Numbered from the stretch's first letter, positions 1 to 12,458 are shown. The stretch is 64,000 nt of DNA from Chrysomallon squamiferum (GCA_012295275.1 CM022677.1:6495280-6559279); one strand, 5' to 3'. Program-made: numbers and translations. Notes: generated from the letters alone by a model not told the origin.

Positions 1-464
1 AATAATAAACGTAATGTTATTATAATGAGAAGGTGAGAAAGATAATAATATTAGTGCTGTTAAAAGCTATAAAATTAAAAAATAACGATAACCTTTTTAT
101 TACACTTTCCTCTAAGATCAGTCTAAGCTGAAAGTGTTATGACATTTTCGAATTTAGTAAAGACAAACCAGACTAATTTTAGCGAAAGCTACAGAAAACA
201 GGAGATTTTCTTTGGCATTTTTTCTTCTAAACCGATTTGTGGAAGAAGAACAAGAAAATTCGTAAGTTCCGACATAAACATTTATTGTTTATAATCCAGT
301 GAGTTACTCTCATTTGATATAAAGATAAAATTAACATGATAATATAATATCAAGTAATATGATCACGTATATTACAAGAGAGTAACGGTAATTCATTATA
401 TTTATTTGAGTATATCTAAAAATATAAATACGTTTTCTATGATATTTATTTATTTATCATCACC
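1..464. other. AT-rich DNA without a recognised gene
   Basis: No open frame with coding character and no clear splice pair is visible. The stretch is strongly A/T and ends in short ATC/AGC triplet runs before the next microsatellite. Confidence 0.6.
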
Positions 465-500
465 ATCAGCAGCAGCAGCGTTATTATTATTATTATTATT

Positions 501-545
<45 letters not shown>

Positions 546-555
546 ATTATTATTA
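465..555. repeat. compound trinucleotide repeat (AGC)(TTA)(TTG)(TTA)
   Basis: A short CAGCAG run is followed by TTA, about 14 TTG units, and TTA again. The same kind of triplet block sits at the matching edge of other R2 copies, so it seems to belong to that repeat rather than being independent. Confidence 0.85.
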
Positions 556-765
556 AATGGACAGTTAAGTTAAATGACAAGATGCAGATTATATAATATT
601 AAAATTATTTAGTTTAAATTAAGTGTTTGAATGTTGGCCACCTCTGTATAAACAAATATCACATCATTTTATTCTTGTTCTATTTTACTGTGATCAAGAA
701 ATGTGGTTAATTTCAGATTAATAATCAAACACCAAAACACCACACACGCACACAAAGAAGAAGAC
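556..765 (-). repeat. R2 dispersed repeat, left part, inverted copy
   Basis: Read on the minus strand, this matches 27030-27230, 31890-32100, 38460-38675 and 40313-40515. Shared landmarks are TTCTTGACCA, a block ending TTTAAACAAGAATAAAATGA, GGTGGCCAACATTCAAACAC and AACTGTCCATTTAATA. Six copies exist in the window, two of them inverted (here and 23310-23490). No coding capacity is seen. Confidence 0.75.
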
Positions 766-821
766 TGGAATCTTTTTACTCGCAGGTTTGTTCTGAAAAG
801 CTGGGTTTTTGCTAGATCACC

Positions 822-1121
822 ATGATCTCGTTTTCCTGCATTGTAAATATCACCAGAAACATGCTGAAACATGTGTTAAATTTTCCGAACAAGATAGTCA
901 TGATTCAATTATTTAAGGAGTACGTTCAAACGGACATGAGGTATATAAAACAGCTTACTGTGATCGGTTTGATTCGATTGTTTATGCGTAGTTATGGTGA
1001 AGCGCTAGAAAACGTCAAAGCGGTGGAAGTAATCTTACTATACCTTGATAGCGTTATTCAGTCAGAGTTATTTTACGTAAACATTTTCATTCTACAGTTA
1101 TTAGTATTAGTATTAGTATAA
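822..1121 (+). CDS. possible coding exon or gene remnant with alpha-helical repeat character
   Basis: An open frame of about 99 codons reads like real protein through its middle: MLKHVLNFPNKIV, then IQLFKEYVQTDMRYIKQL, then VIGLIRLFMRSYGEALENV and VILLYLDSVIQSE. It alternates hydrophobic and charged helices and uses mixed codons, unlike the simple-repeat frames around it. The pattern recalls HEAT-type helical repeats. The GLIRLFM and LLYLDSV segments resemble the C-terminal region of condensin subunit 3 (Cap-G) proteins, but I recognise this by feel only. A possible acceptor (TATCACCAG, near 856) precedes the best part. A possible donor (TTTTAC/GTAAAC) sits near 1076, after which the frame decays into TTAGTA repeats. 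No partner exons are identified. It may be an exon, a processed fragment or chance. Confidence 0.3.
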   Translation: MISFSCIVNITRNMLKHVLNFPNKIVMIQLFKEYVQTDMRYIKQLTVIGLIRLFMRSYGEALENVKAVEVILLYLDSVIQSELFYVNIFILQLLVLVLV

Positions 1122-1436
1122 GTCATAGCAGCAGTAGCTTTTTTCACGTACTTTTTAAGGTTTATTATTATTATTTTTCCTGGAGTTACCACTCTTTATA
1201 AAAAAAAAAAACGCATTCTGGAATAGATTTTTTAGGTTTTTTTTCGGAAAGGAAGAACTTGAAAAGAAGAAGAAAGAAAATTAGTTACATTTTGTTGTGT
1301 TTTGATTCCTCTGAACCGGGTGGCAGCTGAAAAACAAGAAAATTGGTAAGATGCTTTTCTTTCTTTCTTTATTGTTGCTCTAGATATATTTTGTTACATT
1401 TTACATATTTTTTTTTTAATTAAATAAATGGATGCC

Positions 1437-1437
<1 letters not shown>
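1122..1437. other. AT-rich spacer, no gene seen
   Basis: A-runs, T-runs and short AG-rich segments. Nothing supports a gene or a known element. Confidence 0.55.
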
Positions 1438-1511
<74 letters not shown>

Positions 1512-1785
1512 GGTAAGAAAAACAGACACAGAGAAAGCGAGAGAGACAGAGAGAGTCAGCGATAAAGAGAGTTCCATAGATAGACAGAGAGAGAAAGAGA
1601 GACAGAGAAGGAGAGAGAAAGGGAGAGAGACGGAGAGAGAAAGCGAGAGAAACGGACAGAGAGACAAAGAGACAAATAGATATAGAGTCAGAGAAGGAAA
1701 GAGATAGAGCGAGACAGAGAGAGACAGAGAGAGAAAGAAAGACAGGGACAGAGATAGCCAGAGAGAGACAGAGAGAGCTTCAGAC

Positions 1786-1873
<88 letters not shown>

Positions 1874-3161
1874 GGAGAGAGAGTAAGAGATAAAGAGAAA
1901 AAGAGAGAGAGCAGAGCGAGAAAGAGACAGACAGAAAAAGACAGGGGAGAGAGAAAGAGACAGACAGAAAAAGACAGGGGAGAGAGAAAGAGACAGAGAG
2001 AGTCAGAGAGACACCGAGAGTTACACACTAGAGAGAGAAAGAGAGAAAAAGGAAGAGAGAGGAGAGAGACAGAGAGACAAAGAGTGGAAAAAACAGACAG
2101 AGAGATAGACAGAGAGAGAAAGCGAGAGAGACGGAGAGAGAGAGTCAAAGAGACATATAGGGACAGTCAGAGAAAGAAAGAGGTAGAGCAAGAAAGAGAG
2201 AGACAAAGAGAGAAAAAGAGACAGGGACTGAGAGACACAGAGAGATTCAGACAGAAAGAGAGAGAGATAGAGACAAAAGAGAGAGAGAGTAAAAGAGATA
2301 AAGAGAGAAAAAGAAATAGCAGAGAGATAAAGACAGAGACCGACAGATATCCCCTGAGACAGAAAGAGTGACAGATACAGAGAAAGACAGAGAGTCAGAG
2401 AGACAGCGAGAGAAAAACAGACAGAGAGAGAGAGACAGGGAGAGACACTCAGAGAAAGAGGCAGATAGCGAGAAAAAGCGAGAGACAGAGAGAAGGAGAG
2501 ACAGAGACAGGGAGACAGTGAGAGAAGGAGACAGAGACAGAGAGAGAAAGACAGTCATAGAAGGAGAAAGGGAAAGAGACGAAGAGATACAGGCAGAGAG
2601 AGAAAGAGAGAGAGAGAGAGATAGATAGAGAGACAGACAGAGAGAGAAAGAGACAAAGAGAGAAAGCGAGAGAGGCAGAGTGAGACAGAGAGAGACAGAG
2701 AAAGACAGGTGAAAGAGACAGAGCGACTGAGAGAGACAAAGAGAGTCAGAGAGATAAAGAGAGTTTCATAGATAGACAGAGAAAGAAAGAGAGGCAGAGA
2801 GACAGATACTCAGATCGAGAAAGGGAGAGAGACGGAGAGAGACAGAGATACAGATACTCAGATCGAGAAAGGGAGAGAGACGGAGAGAGACAGAGAGAAG
2901 AGAGACAGACACAGAGAGAAAGATACTTGAGAGAGACAAAGAGACAGATAGATACAGTTAGAGAAAGAGAGAGAAGGAAAGAGATACAGCGAGAGAAAGA
3001 GTCAAAGAGAGACAGGGACAGAGATAGACAGAGGGAGACAGAGAGAGAAACAAGGAGAGAGAGTAAGATAGATAAAGAGAGAGAAAAAGAGATTCAGAGA
3101 GACACAGAGTGATAAAGAAGAGAAAGTTAGAGAAAGACAGAGTCAGAGAGAGAGAGAGATA
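1438..3161 (+). repeat. 1.7 kb polypurine tract, GAGAGA/GACAGA low complexity
   Basis: Two pure (GA)n cores (about 1440-1508 and 1789-1867) are embedded in over a kilobase of degenerate GAGAGACAGA, GAGAAAGA and GATAGA words. Pyrimidines on the plus strand are rare. Local tandem copies exist, for example an AGATACTCAGATCGAGAAAG block near 2805 and again near 2851. Open frames on both strands (Arg/Glu-rich on plus, Ser/Leu-rich on minus) are artefacts. Long mirror-symmetric purine tracts of this type can form triplex structures in vitro. Confidence 0.92.
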
Positions 3162-3850
3162 CATGATACAAATTGTCCCTTTCTGGAGTGGGATCCAGGT
3201 TGTAACCGAGTTTGTTCATAGCAGAAGGTTATGATTAAAGATCAAATGCTTTTAGCACACAAACACAGACACACACTCACACACACACATGCACAGACAC
3301 ACGCCACTAAATATTTAAAATACTGAAGACTGAAAAATCAAGGTACATGTGTAAAGAAAGTGAATAGTCAAAGTTGTCAGAAACTTTTTTCTTCTTCTTT
3401 TTAATCATATTAAAATGCAATAATAAAGTCAAACGTTAATTATGTGAAATTAATATTAAAATAATAATAATACTAATATTACTACTACTACTACTACTAA
3501 ATACGTAAATAAATAAATATAAATAAATAAATAAATAAACAGAATTAAAACAGTTATTTTACGACACCCAGGCACTGTGTTTCTCCGATTCTGTAGCTTC
3601 AGGCATATGGGCGGAGCTACTATTACAGTGCTGTCTAAAAATGTGTACAAGCACTAGGGCTTTTAAAATTAAGTATTAAAAAGGTAATATTGTTTTTGTT
3701 TACTGACTGAAAATATAGAAACGTATCTAGTGATCAAATATCGAAACAGTTTATAGTGATCTCAGGATCTATCTAATCTATCTATCTGTCTACATACACA
3801 TACACACATGCACACAAGCAAGGACAACCTGTTTATTGTCATTATCAATT
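3162..3850. other. noncoding DNA with short microsatellites
   Basis: Contains a degenerate (CA)n at about 3258-3303, a (TAC)n at about 3478-3498, an (AAAT)n at about 3503-3540 and a (TCTA)n near 3773-3795. No coding exon is visible. Confidence 0.6.
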
Positions 3851-4244
3851 TTACTGTAACACGCATTTAAAAAATAATGAAGTACACAAACTATGTTAAG
3901 GTAGTTGTCACCAGAATTTCATAGAGAGGATCAATAAACATTAGCGCAAATTGTTAGTGATCATCAGTGATTTTTACGAAGAAATGGACTTGTGATTTTT
4001 ATGTTGTGTGCACAATGCTTAGTTAATAAGAGGCACTGTTTTTTTGTTTTTTTTTGTTGTTGTTTATTTTTATTTTTTGTTATTTTATTATTAATTTGTT
4101 TTTGTTTTTTGTTTTTTGTGGGTTTCTTTTTTATCTTACAGATTATTTCTCTAAGACGTCATTAACATTGTTGTCGTTCTTGTGTCGTTGATGTTACTGT
4201 TCATACTGTTATTGTTATTATTTCTTTATTGTTCTTGTTGTTAC

Positions 4245-4287
<43 letters not shown>

Positions 4288-4528
4288 GTTGTTGTTGTTG
4301 TTATTATTATTATTATTATTGCTATATGACGCATTGTATAAAATGTTTTATTCACAGATCTTTGACCCTCTCTCTCATTAATACGTACAAACAACAAAAC
4401 TTAGTAACTGATATCTCAAAAACATGACGATATACTAAATTGGATACCCCAGTGGGGATCTGTGATCGCGTGTTTGAAATCGCGGTGTTACAAACCATAT
4501 TTCATCTTTTGTTTTCTATTCACACTCG
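3850..4528 (+). repeat. R1 dispersed repeat, copy A
   Basis: R1 landmarks occur in order: a block containing AATGAAGTACACAAACTATG, a T-rich tract, TTATTTCTCTAAGACG, a (TTA)n core (about 4246-4320), TGACGCATTGTATAAAATG, TTTGACCCTCTCTCTC, and the stretch ending in CTATTCACACTCGA. At 4528 the sequence jumps straight into the left end of copy B (AACCGCCAGTTCAC), so copies A and B form a head-to-tail pair. Confidence 0.8.
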
Positions 4529-5095
4529 AAACCGCCAGTTCACTATTCAAGTTTAAACAAGATTTAATTTTGGCGGCTAACTGTATTATCTTTCTCCGTC
4601 CTTCTACAAAACTTGTTATGTTTATTATTACTACATGTGTGATAGACTATAACAGGCATTTTAAAAAATAATGAAGTACACAAACTATGTTAAGGTAGTT
4701 GTCACCAGAATTTCATAGAGAGGATCAATAAACATTAGCGCAAATTGTTAGTGATCATCAGTGATTTTTACGAAGAAATGGACTTGTGATTTTTATGTTG
4801 TGTGCACAATGCTTAGTTAATAAGAGGCACTGTTTGTTTTTGTTTTTTGTTTTTTGTGGGTTTCTTTTTTATCTTACAGATTATTTCTCTAAGACGATTG
4901 TTGTCGTTTTTATGTCGTTGATGTTACTGTTCATACTGTTATTGTTATTATTTCTTTATTGTTGTTGTTATTACTATTACTGTTATTATTATAATTATTA
5001 TTATTATTATTATTATTGTTATTATTATTATTATTGCTGTATGACGCATTGTATAAAATGTTCTATTCACAGATCTTTGACCCTCTCACATTAAT
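4529..5095 (+). repeat. R1 dispersed repeat, copy B (right-truncated)
   Basis: Starts with the R1 left end (AACCGCCAGTTCACTATTC, also at 60362), runs through the AATGAAGTACACAAAC block and a (TTA)n core at about 4980-5036, and stops after TTTGACCCTCTCACATTAAT. The left block repeats 3857-4030 almost word for word at an offset of about 0.8 kb. Confidence 0.8.
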
Positions 5096-5119
5096 ATTGC
5101 TATAGCTGTTGCTTTTGCT

Positions 5120-5727
5120 ATTGTCTATTTAACTTTGGTATAGGTAAAATTGTTAATTCGAGAGAAGAGAGACAGTGAGAGTAGAGAGAGAGTGAGAGAC
5201 AGAACAGAAAGCGAATGGGAGACAGAACTGAAAGGGAGATAAAGAGTGTCAGAAAGAGATAGAGAGAGCGGTAGAATGACAGAGTCCGAGAGAGACAGAG
5301 AGTTTGAGCAAGAGTGAGAGAATGAGTGAATATGTACGTATAGGTAAAATGTAAAATGAAACATACCTAGCTATATGAACAAGTCATGGCTGACTGCCTT
5401 CTGTATTAGGAATATCAGTTCATATTTCGTCAGTCACCTAGGAAACAGAGACGTAGAATACCGCGGGAAAATTATCTCTATCCTACTGTAGCGCGTAAAT
5501 AATTCCCTATAGCTTCTTAAAATCTACAGAATGCGATAACTCAGTTTTTATTTATTTTATTTATTTCAAAACTTAATAAAAACAAATAATTGCCGCCTAA
5601 TATTCATTGTAATAAATTAAAATAAATTTTGCTTAAATTAGATAAATTTAATGAAAATATATATATATATTAAATTCTGTTTAAAGACAAACGTATGTGT
5701 GTATGTTTATATATGTATGTGCATGTG

Positions 5728-5778
<51 letters not shown>

Positions 5779-6215
5779 ATTTACTACCTATCGCTATAGG
5801 TATGTTATGTTTATATGTATTAATGAAAATAGTTTATATTTGTATGCTTGTATATATTTGTCTGCTTCCCACTTCATAATGATAAGAACGCTTCTAGTGT
5901 TTAAGAGCAGGAGAGACACAAATTGTTATTTTTGTTGTTATTATTACTAGAAATAAAATGTGCTGTGTCAATGACTGATTTGCTATGTGATATTATTTAC
6001 TTAAACAAATTGCGTCAGCCTCTATACATGGATTTATATTTTTATAATTGTTGTGGTACTATGTGACCTATCTCTTATTTTTATTTATATAACTGATGTA
6101 TTTGTCTTACACAAATACAAATGAACATTCAGAGGTCGCTGATAAAAAGTCACATCTGAAGTAAACACCTGAGTCTATTCATTTTTGTTACTTCAGATCA
6201 GTTTACAGCTTTGTG
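5120..6215 (+). repeat. R5 dispersed repeat, copy 1
   Basis: Matches 9870-10800 over about 1 kb. Shared landmarks are GTCTATTTAACTTTG, a GAGA-rich block, CATGGCTGACTGCCTTCTGT, TTATCTCTATCCTACTGTAG, CTATACATGGATTTATATT and TCACATCTGAAGTAAACA. A weaker third copy lies at 8555-9185. It differs from copy 2 mainly by a (GT)n expansion near 5736-5777. No protein is encoded. Confidence 0.8.
5736..5777 (+). repeat. (GT)n microsatellite
   Basis: About 21 GT units inside R5 copy 1. The corresponding part of R5 copy 2 lacks this expansion. Confidence 0.95.
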
Positions 6216-6546
6216 AATGCTACACACGCAGAACCCATGTTTATTTCTGACATTTTGCCTGTCATTCAGTTTCATTTCATTTCTTTATTTCTCTCTTTCT
6301 TTTTGTCTTTCTTTATTTCTTTGTTTGTTTTGCTCTTTCTTCTTCTTCTTCTTCTTGAATTTAATTTAATTACGCATTCATAGAAATTGTAGTAGATGGT
6401 CAGTGGTCTGCGTGGACAGTACCCAGTAATGTAGTGATATTAGCAAAAACACTGCGAAAAAAATAATAAAAAGTCAATTTATTTCTGTTCATAGCAAGAA
6501 TGAGTAAAACAAAAACGTTCCTATAATTTTGGCCTCTTGTTTCAAG
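6216..6546. other. AT-rich spacer
   Basis: T-rich and (TTC)n stretches (about 6338-6356). No gene or repeat family recognised. Confidence 0.5.
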
Positions 6547-6760
6547 CTTTATGTTTGTCTGCGATGCTGCTAATATTTATTCTGGAAATTTTAAGGATAA
6601 AATCTTAAAAAGACCCGGTAATTGCACAACTTCTGGAAATAGTGTACATGAGTGTACATGTACTGACATGGATATTATGAAATCAAGTAAAGACGATGTG
6701 AATTTAGTGGAATTAATAACACAGACACTATCATTCAGCCTTGTTCTGGAGATTTCTGTG
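6547..6760 (+). CDS. weak internal-exon candidate, Cys-containing
   Basis: A pyrimidine-rich run ending CCTCTTGTTTCAAG gives a possible acceptor, and CTGTG/GTAAGA a good donor. Between them one frame is open: MFVCDAANIYSGNF, then RPGNCTTSGNSVHECTCTDM, then KSSKDDVNLVELITQTL. Three cysteines cluster in the NCTTSG..HECTC part. The reading has more varied codon use than the flanking DNA. I do not recognise the family and found no neighbouring exon that would join it, so this could be a decoy open frame. Confidence 0.22.
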
Positions 6761-6920
6761 GTAAGAATAAATAATTATATAAAATAAATATAGTAAAATA
6801 AATCTGGATACAGGAGTGTTATAATAATATTAAAATTAATGAGTTAGATATTGCTAAGAATTAAATACATAGGTTAACAACAACAGAAAGAATGCCAATA
6901 CTCTGTTTATCGACCTGTGA

Positions 6921-6925
<5 letters not shown>

Positions 6926-6972
<47 letters not shown>
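6926..6972 (+). repeat. (GT)n-(GA)n compound microsatellite
   Basis: About 17 GT units run directly into GAGAGAGAGA. The GT-to-GA transition recurs at 16830, 36000 and 47205. Confidence 0.95.
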
Positions 6973-7107
6973 AAACTTATTTCATATACCGCTAGTTCGG
7001 ATAAGAAATAAAGAGATAAACTGAGATAAGTAATCTCACACAAAAACACAAAGAAGTCGGTTTGCCGAGGAACAGCAAGGAAAATCATAAGTTCCTTAAT
7101 TAATTAA

Positions 7108-7132
7108 ATAATAATAATAATAATAATAATAA

Positions 7133-7163
<31 letters not shown>

Positions 7164-7171
7164 AAGAAGAA
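7108..7171 (+). repeat. (AAT)n-(AAG)n compound microsatellite
   Basis: Eight or so AAT units pass into about 12 AAG units. Confidence 0.95.
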
Positions 7172-7445
7172 AATAATAATCTTTCTGACAATCTGAAATC
7201 TGAAGTGACATATTATTTGTTTGCTTATACTCCAGTGTTATTCTCATTGGATGTTTATATGAAATTACCATAATAATATAATATCAAGAAATATGATAAT
7301 ATATTTAATTGTATTTATATCCCCTCCTACTTAAACGTTTAAAAATATATTCTTATTTTGCTTTCTTCTTGTGATGATTATTAATTAATTAAAAATATTA
7401 ACGAGATTGTTTCTTTATTTATTCATATTCATATTATTCATATTC
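7172..7445. other. AT-rich DNA, no gene seen
   Basis: Contains text resembling 14560-14720 (TCCAGTGT.TT.CTCATT.GATG), so it is probably another old copy of a dispersed repeat. No coding signal. Confidence 0.45.
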
Positions 7446-7480
7446 TTCTTCTACTTCTTCTTCTTCTTCTTCTTCTTCTA

Positions 7481-7540
<60 letters not shown>

Positions 7541-7541
7541 T
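7446..7541 (+). repeat. (TTC)n-(TTA)n compound microsatellite
   Basis: TTC units near 7446-7478 switch to about 20 TTA units. Confidence 0.95.
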
Positions 7542-8040
7542 TTCCTTTGGTTATTTGTCTCATTGTTTCAGATCTGTTATTTTATTGTAAAACAGGGTCG
7601 CGACAACACTGATTCACAGCAATAAGCACAATAGTACAATAGTCAAGTGTCTGAATAGATTTCACGTTAATTCTAACAGCCCAGCTTAAACGAACGCGTT
7701 GTCTTCTTCTTTACCAAGATTTAGCACCGGACATTTTGAAATCCTATTTCGTATTGTAAACTGAGAGTAAACTGAGAGTAAACCCCCAAAATAACTCTAC
7801 TATCTCCATCACAATACGTGTGTGTGTGTTTGTACTATTTATATCACTATACGGGTGTTTGTGTATGTCGTACTAATAATAATGATGAAAAAATAATAGT
7901 AATTATCATGATGACAATGATTTAGACTATATAAAAAGATACAAACATGCCCATGCGAGAATGTACAGAAACCAGTCAGCCGTAATATGTTAATATATCT
8001 AAGTATGTCGATTTCTACATTTTACATGTATATACATGTA
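7542..8040. other. mixed AT-rich DNA, no gene seen
   Basis: The part around 7600-7750 is less simple in composition but has stops in all frames. ACTGAGAGTAA is duplicated back to back at about 7760-7782. Confidence 0.5.
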
Positions 8041-8554
<514 letters not shown>

Positions 8555-9185
8555 TGAGTGTTACAGAATGCGAAAACTGAGAGTCTATTTAATTTATTTA
8601 TTTCAAAACTTAACAAAAACAATTAATTATCGGTTAATATTGATTGTAATTAATACAAATAAATATTGCTTAAATCAAATTTAATGAATAGATATATTTT
8701 TAATTCTGTTTAAAGACAAATGTAGACGCAGTGTAAACTATCTCTGTGTGTATGTTTGTGAATGTGTGTGAATATATATTTATATATATATATATATATC
8801 TGTGTGTGTAATATTTATATTACTATATATGTATATGTGTGTGTTTGTGTGTACTGTCTCTATCGCTATAGTGATGTGTATCTGTGTGAATGTAAAAAGA
8901 TTAGGTGCGTATGCTTGCATATATCCTAAATGTATAAATCTGTCTGCTTCTCACTTCATAATTTGAATTCTAGAACGTAAGTGTTTAAGAGCGGGAGAAA
9001 GAGAGATTGTTGATTTTGTTGTTATTATTAATGCAAAAATTTGCTGTGTAACTGACTGCATTAGGGATATAATATTATTTACTGAAACAAATTGTGACAA
9101 ACTCTATACATGGATTTATGTTTTTGTAATTATCGTGTGGCTTTGTGACCTGTCTCTTATTTTTATTCATATAATTGATGCATTG
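8555..9185 (+). repeat. R5 dispersed repeat, diverged copy 3
   Basis: Shares with 5120-6215 and 9870-10800 the ordered words TTATTTATTTCAAAACTTAA, TAATTATCGGTTAATATTGA, TCTGCTTCTCACTTCATAAT, GTTGTTATTATTA and CTCTATACATGGATTTATG, but with more substitutions and indels. Confidence 0.65.
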
Positions 9186-9419
9186 GTCTTAACCCCGCTT
9201 GTTCTGATGAGAAAAAAGACTGTCTGAGATAGGTAGGTAGATATAAAGAACAAAAACAAAAACTTGTATACGGGACTAGTGTTTCATTATATTTGTATGT
9301 GAAATGTTTTGCAAAGTATCTATATAAAGAGATTCAAAGAGAGTATTTATTTGAAGTTGTTATGTTTTGAGACGGAAATGAAATGTTTATGTAAACAGAC
9401 AAACATACACAAGTAAAAC

Positions 9420-9486
<67 letters not shown>

Positions 9487-9865
9487 ATGTTTTACTGATT
9501 GTAATATTTGAATTATGAACATTAATACATCGATATACGAACGAAAAAAATAAACACTTTAATTTGATAAAAGAACTAATGTTGTTTGTTAACTCTAAGG
9601 TTTAAAAGAATAATGTAGAAATACATTTTTTTTTTTAAATAACGAAAAATACTAATTAAAAATAAATAGTGATCATGAAGTATAAATTCTTGATTTTATT
9701 TCTGCTCTAAAGGAATAAAGAAATATTCTTTCCTTCTAAATGAAGAAAGATTTTAACATGTTTCAAAGAAACAACAAATATAGACTTCGGGTTACTACAG
9801 ACTTAGTGTGTTTTGTTTGTACTCAGTTTCAGTCACACGGTGTATCTTGGCTCACTACTTTTTTG
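9186..9865. other. AT-rich DNA with a (CT)n microsatellite
   Basis: A 59-bp CT run lies at 9424-9482. The flanking text near 9485-9800 resembles R2-derived sequence (TTTAAAAGAATAATG, AGAACTAATGTTGTTT). No gene seen. Confidence 0.6.
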
Positions 9866-9869
9866 TTGG

Positions 9870-10800
9870 TGTCTATTTAACTTTGCTGTAGGTAAAATTG
9901 TTAATCTTGTTAGGAGAGAAGAGAGACAGTGAGAGCAGAGAGGGAGTGAGAGACAGAACAGAAAGTAAGTGGGAGACAGAACTGAGAGAGAGAGAAAGAG
10001 CGGTAGAATGACAGAGTCTGAGAGAGACAGAGAGTTTGAGCAAGAGTGAGAGAATGAGTGAGAATGTAAAACACAACATACCTAGCTATATGAACAAGTC
10101 ATGGCTGACTGCCTTCTGTATTAGGAATATCAGTTCATATTTCGTCAGTCACCTAGGAAACAGAGACGTAGAATACTGCGGGAAAATTATCTCTATCCTA
10201 CTGTAGAGCGTAGGAAATTCCCTGAATGCGATGACTCAGTTTTTATTTATTTTATTTATTTCAAAACTTAATAAAAACAAATAATTGCCGCCTAATATTG
10301 ATTAAAATAAATTTGGCTTAAATTAGATAAATTTAATGAATATGTGTGCGTATGTTTACTACATATCGCTATAGGTATGTTATGTGTATATGTATTAATG
10401 AAAATAGTTTATATTTGTATGCTTGTATATATTGCAAATGTAGAAATGTGTCTGCTTCCCACTTCATAATGTTAAGAACGCTTTGAATTCTAGTATTCTA
10501 GTGTTTAAGAGCAGGAGGGAGAGAGATTGTTATTTTTGTTGTTATTATTACTAGAAATAAAATGTTCTGTGTTAATGACTGATTTGCTATGTAATATTAT
10601 TTACTTAAAGAAATTGCGTCAGCCTCTATACACGGATTTATATTTTTATAATTGTTGTGGTACTATGTGACCTATCTCTTATTTTTATTCATATAACTGA
10701 TGTATTTGGCTTACACAAATACAAATGAACATTCAGAGGTCGCTGATAAAAAGTCACATCTGAAGTAAACAGCTGAGTCTATTCATTTTTGTTACTTCAG
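9870..10800 (+). repeat. R5 dispersed repeat, copy 2
   Basis: Collinear with 5120-6215 (see that entry). It lacks the (GT)n expansion of copy 1. GA-rich segments in its left part create Ser/Leu-rich frames on the minus strand that are not genes. Confidence 0.8.
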
Positions 10801-11012
10801 ATCATTTCATATTTCGTCAGTATTCAAATTGTTTGACGGTATGTAAAAAAAAATGCTAAGGGGAAATAACTCAGTCAAGAAGAAACACCAAACAAAGCTT
10901 GAATCGCCTACCGTTTTCAATTTTGTTTGTAAATAGATAAACCGTATACACCCCGTTAACGTTGATATTTGAACCATTATTTTAAATTTCTTTCTTTACT
11001 ACAAAAAAGGAG

Positions 11013-11087
<75 letters not shown>

Positions 11088-12327
11088 GAGAAGATAATAA
11101 CCAAACAGTAATAATACAAATGGAAAATAATAAAAATTAATAATTTCACCGTCGTATATGGTGTCATGTTATTGTTTTAATATTTTTGTTTTTACTATTT
11201 GTTTTGTCTTTTTAATAACGATTGAAAAGAAAAATGTATATATTATGAAGTAAAACTTTTTTGTATCATTATGGTTATTTTAGAATTTTTTCTTTATTTT
11301 TACAGTTAAGATTTGTTAAATTTGCAACATAATTAAAAACGTGAAAACTAAGTGTATAAGGTCTTCTAATAAAAATTATAATAAACTCAATTTTTTATTC
11401 TCTTATTTCATTTATCTTTAGTTACTTTATTATATAATAATTACGGTTTTTCTGTTGTTCTTACTTACTTACTTACTTACTTACTTTATTTATTTATTTA
11501 TTTATGTTTGTTTGTTTTACTTTTTGATTTAATATTTTAATATAGGTTATTTCGTGTTGTTAGAAGAAAAAATCGTAAGATTCTCACAAATCTGTTAATA
11601 TCTTTCTTCACGTACAATCACTTCGCTCTGTATATCGAATGTACCAAAATCATCTAAAATAAATACTGTTGAAATAAATAATCAATTTTGTTGATTAATT
11701 CTTCCTTTTAGTTTATTATTTAGCAAAACAGTCAGAATAAAATATTAGTAAATTCTTGTAATCGCGTTAAAGCGAAAAACATTTATAATCTAAGGGGAAT
11801 AACTCGCGCAACGAAAAACATGTTCGTGTCATGTCACAGATATTATATGAAATTAATTAATTCAGTACGATTATTCGTTTTTGTTTCTTAAACTATTTCT
11901 TTTTCTACTGCTATACTCGTATTTTTATTATTATTTTTTTAATCTTCGCTAAATAAATTAACAGTATCTCAAATACACCATAAACACATATAATATAATT
12001 TCTTCATAATTTCTTTACTTATCCATTAAACGTTTTAAATGGGTTAAAATCTTTAACAATAGTCAGTTTAAATACACATTTTCTTTATCAATCTAGATGT
12101 TACAGGTTTTTCGTTGTTGTCTTCCAATTATTTGTTCTGCTATTGAGAAATTGTTACACCAATTGTTACTTCGCTTCATTGTCATAATTACTTAATAGCA
12201 CTTAACTAAATGAAATAGAAACCTAGATTCGAAAACATTTCATTATTATATTTTGTTACTGCTGTTAATGTTATTATTAATGGGCAACAGAGTTATTTCC
12301 CTTAGACTACCTAGTCTATGAAATTGA
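10801..12327. other. AT-rich DNA, one (TAA)n microsatellite, no gene seen
   Basis: About 70 bp of TAA units lie at 11017-11084, followed by over a kilobase of A/T-rich sequence with (TTAC)n and (TTTA)n at about 11460-11505. No frame longer than noise has coding composition. Confidence 0.6.
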
Positions 12328-12415
12328 GTAATTATTATTATTATTATTATTATTATTATTGTTATTGTTATTATTATTATTATTGTTGTTATTATTATTG
12401 TTATTGTTATTGCTA

Positions 12416-12458
<43 letters not shown>

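Noticed and set aside
1416-3164. Long Arg/Glu-rich (plus) and Ser/Leu-rich (minus) open frames
   Set aside because: They are direct translations of GA/CT low-complexity DNA and occur at every such tract in the window (8.0, 14.1, 20.7, 36.0, 47.2, 59.8 kb).
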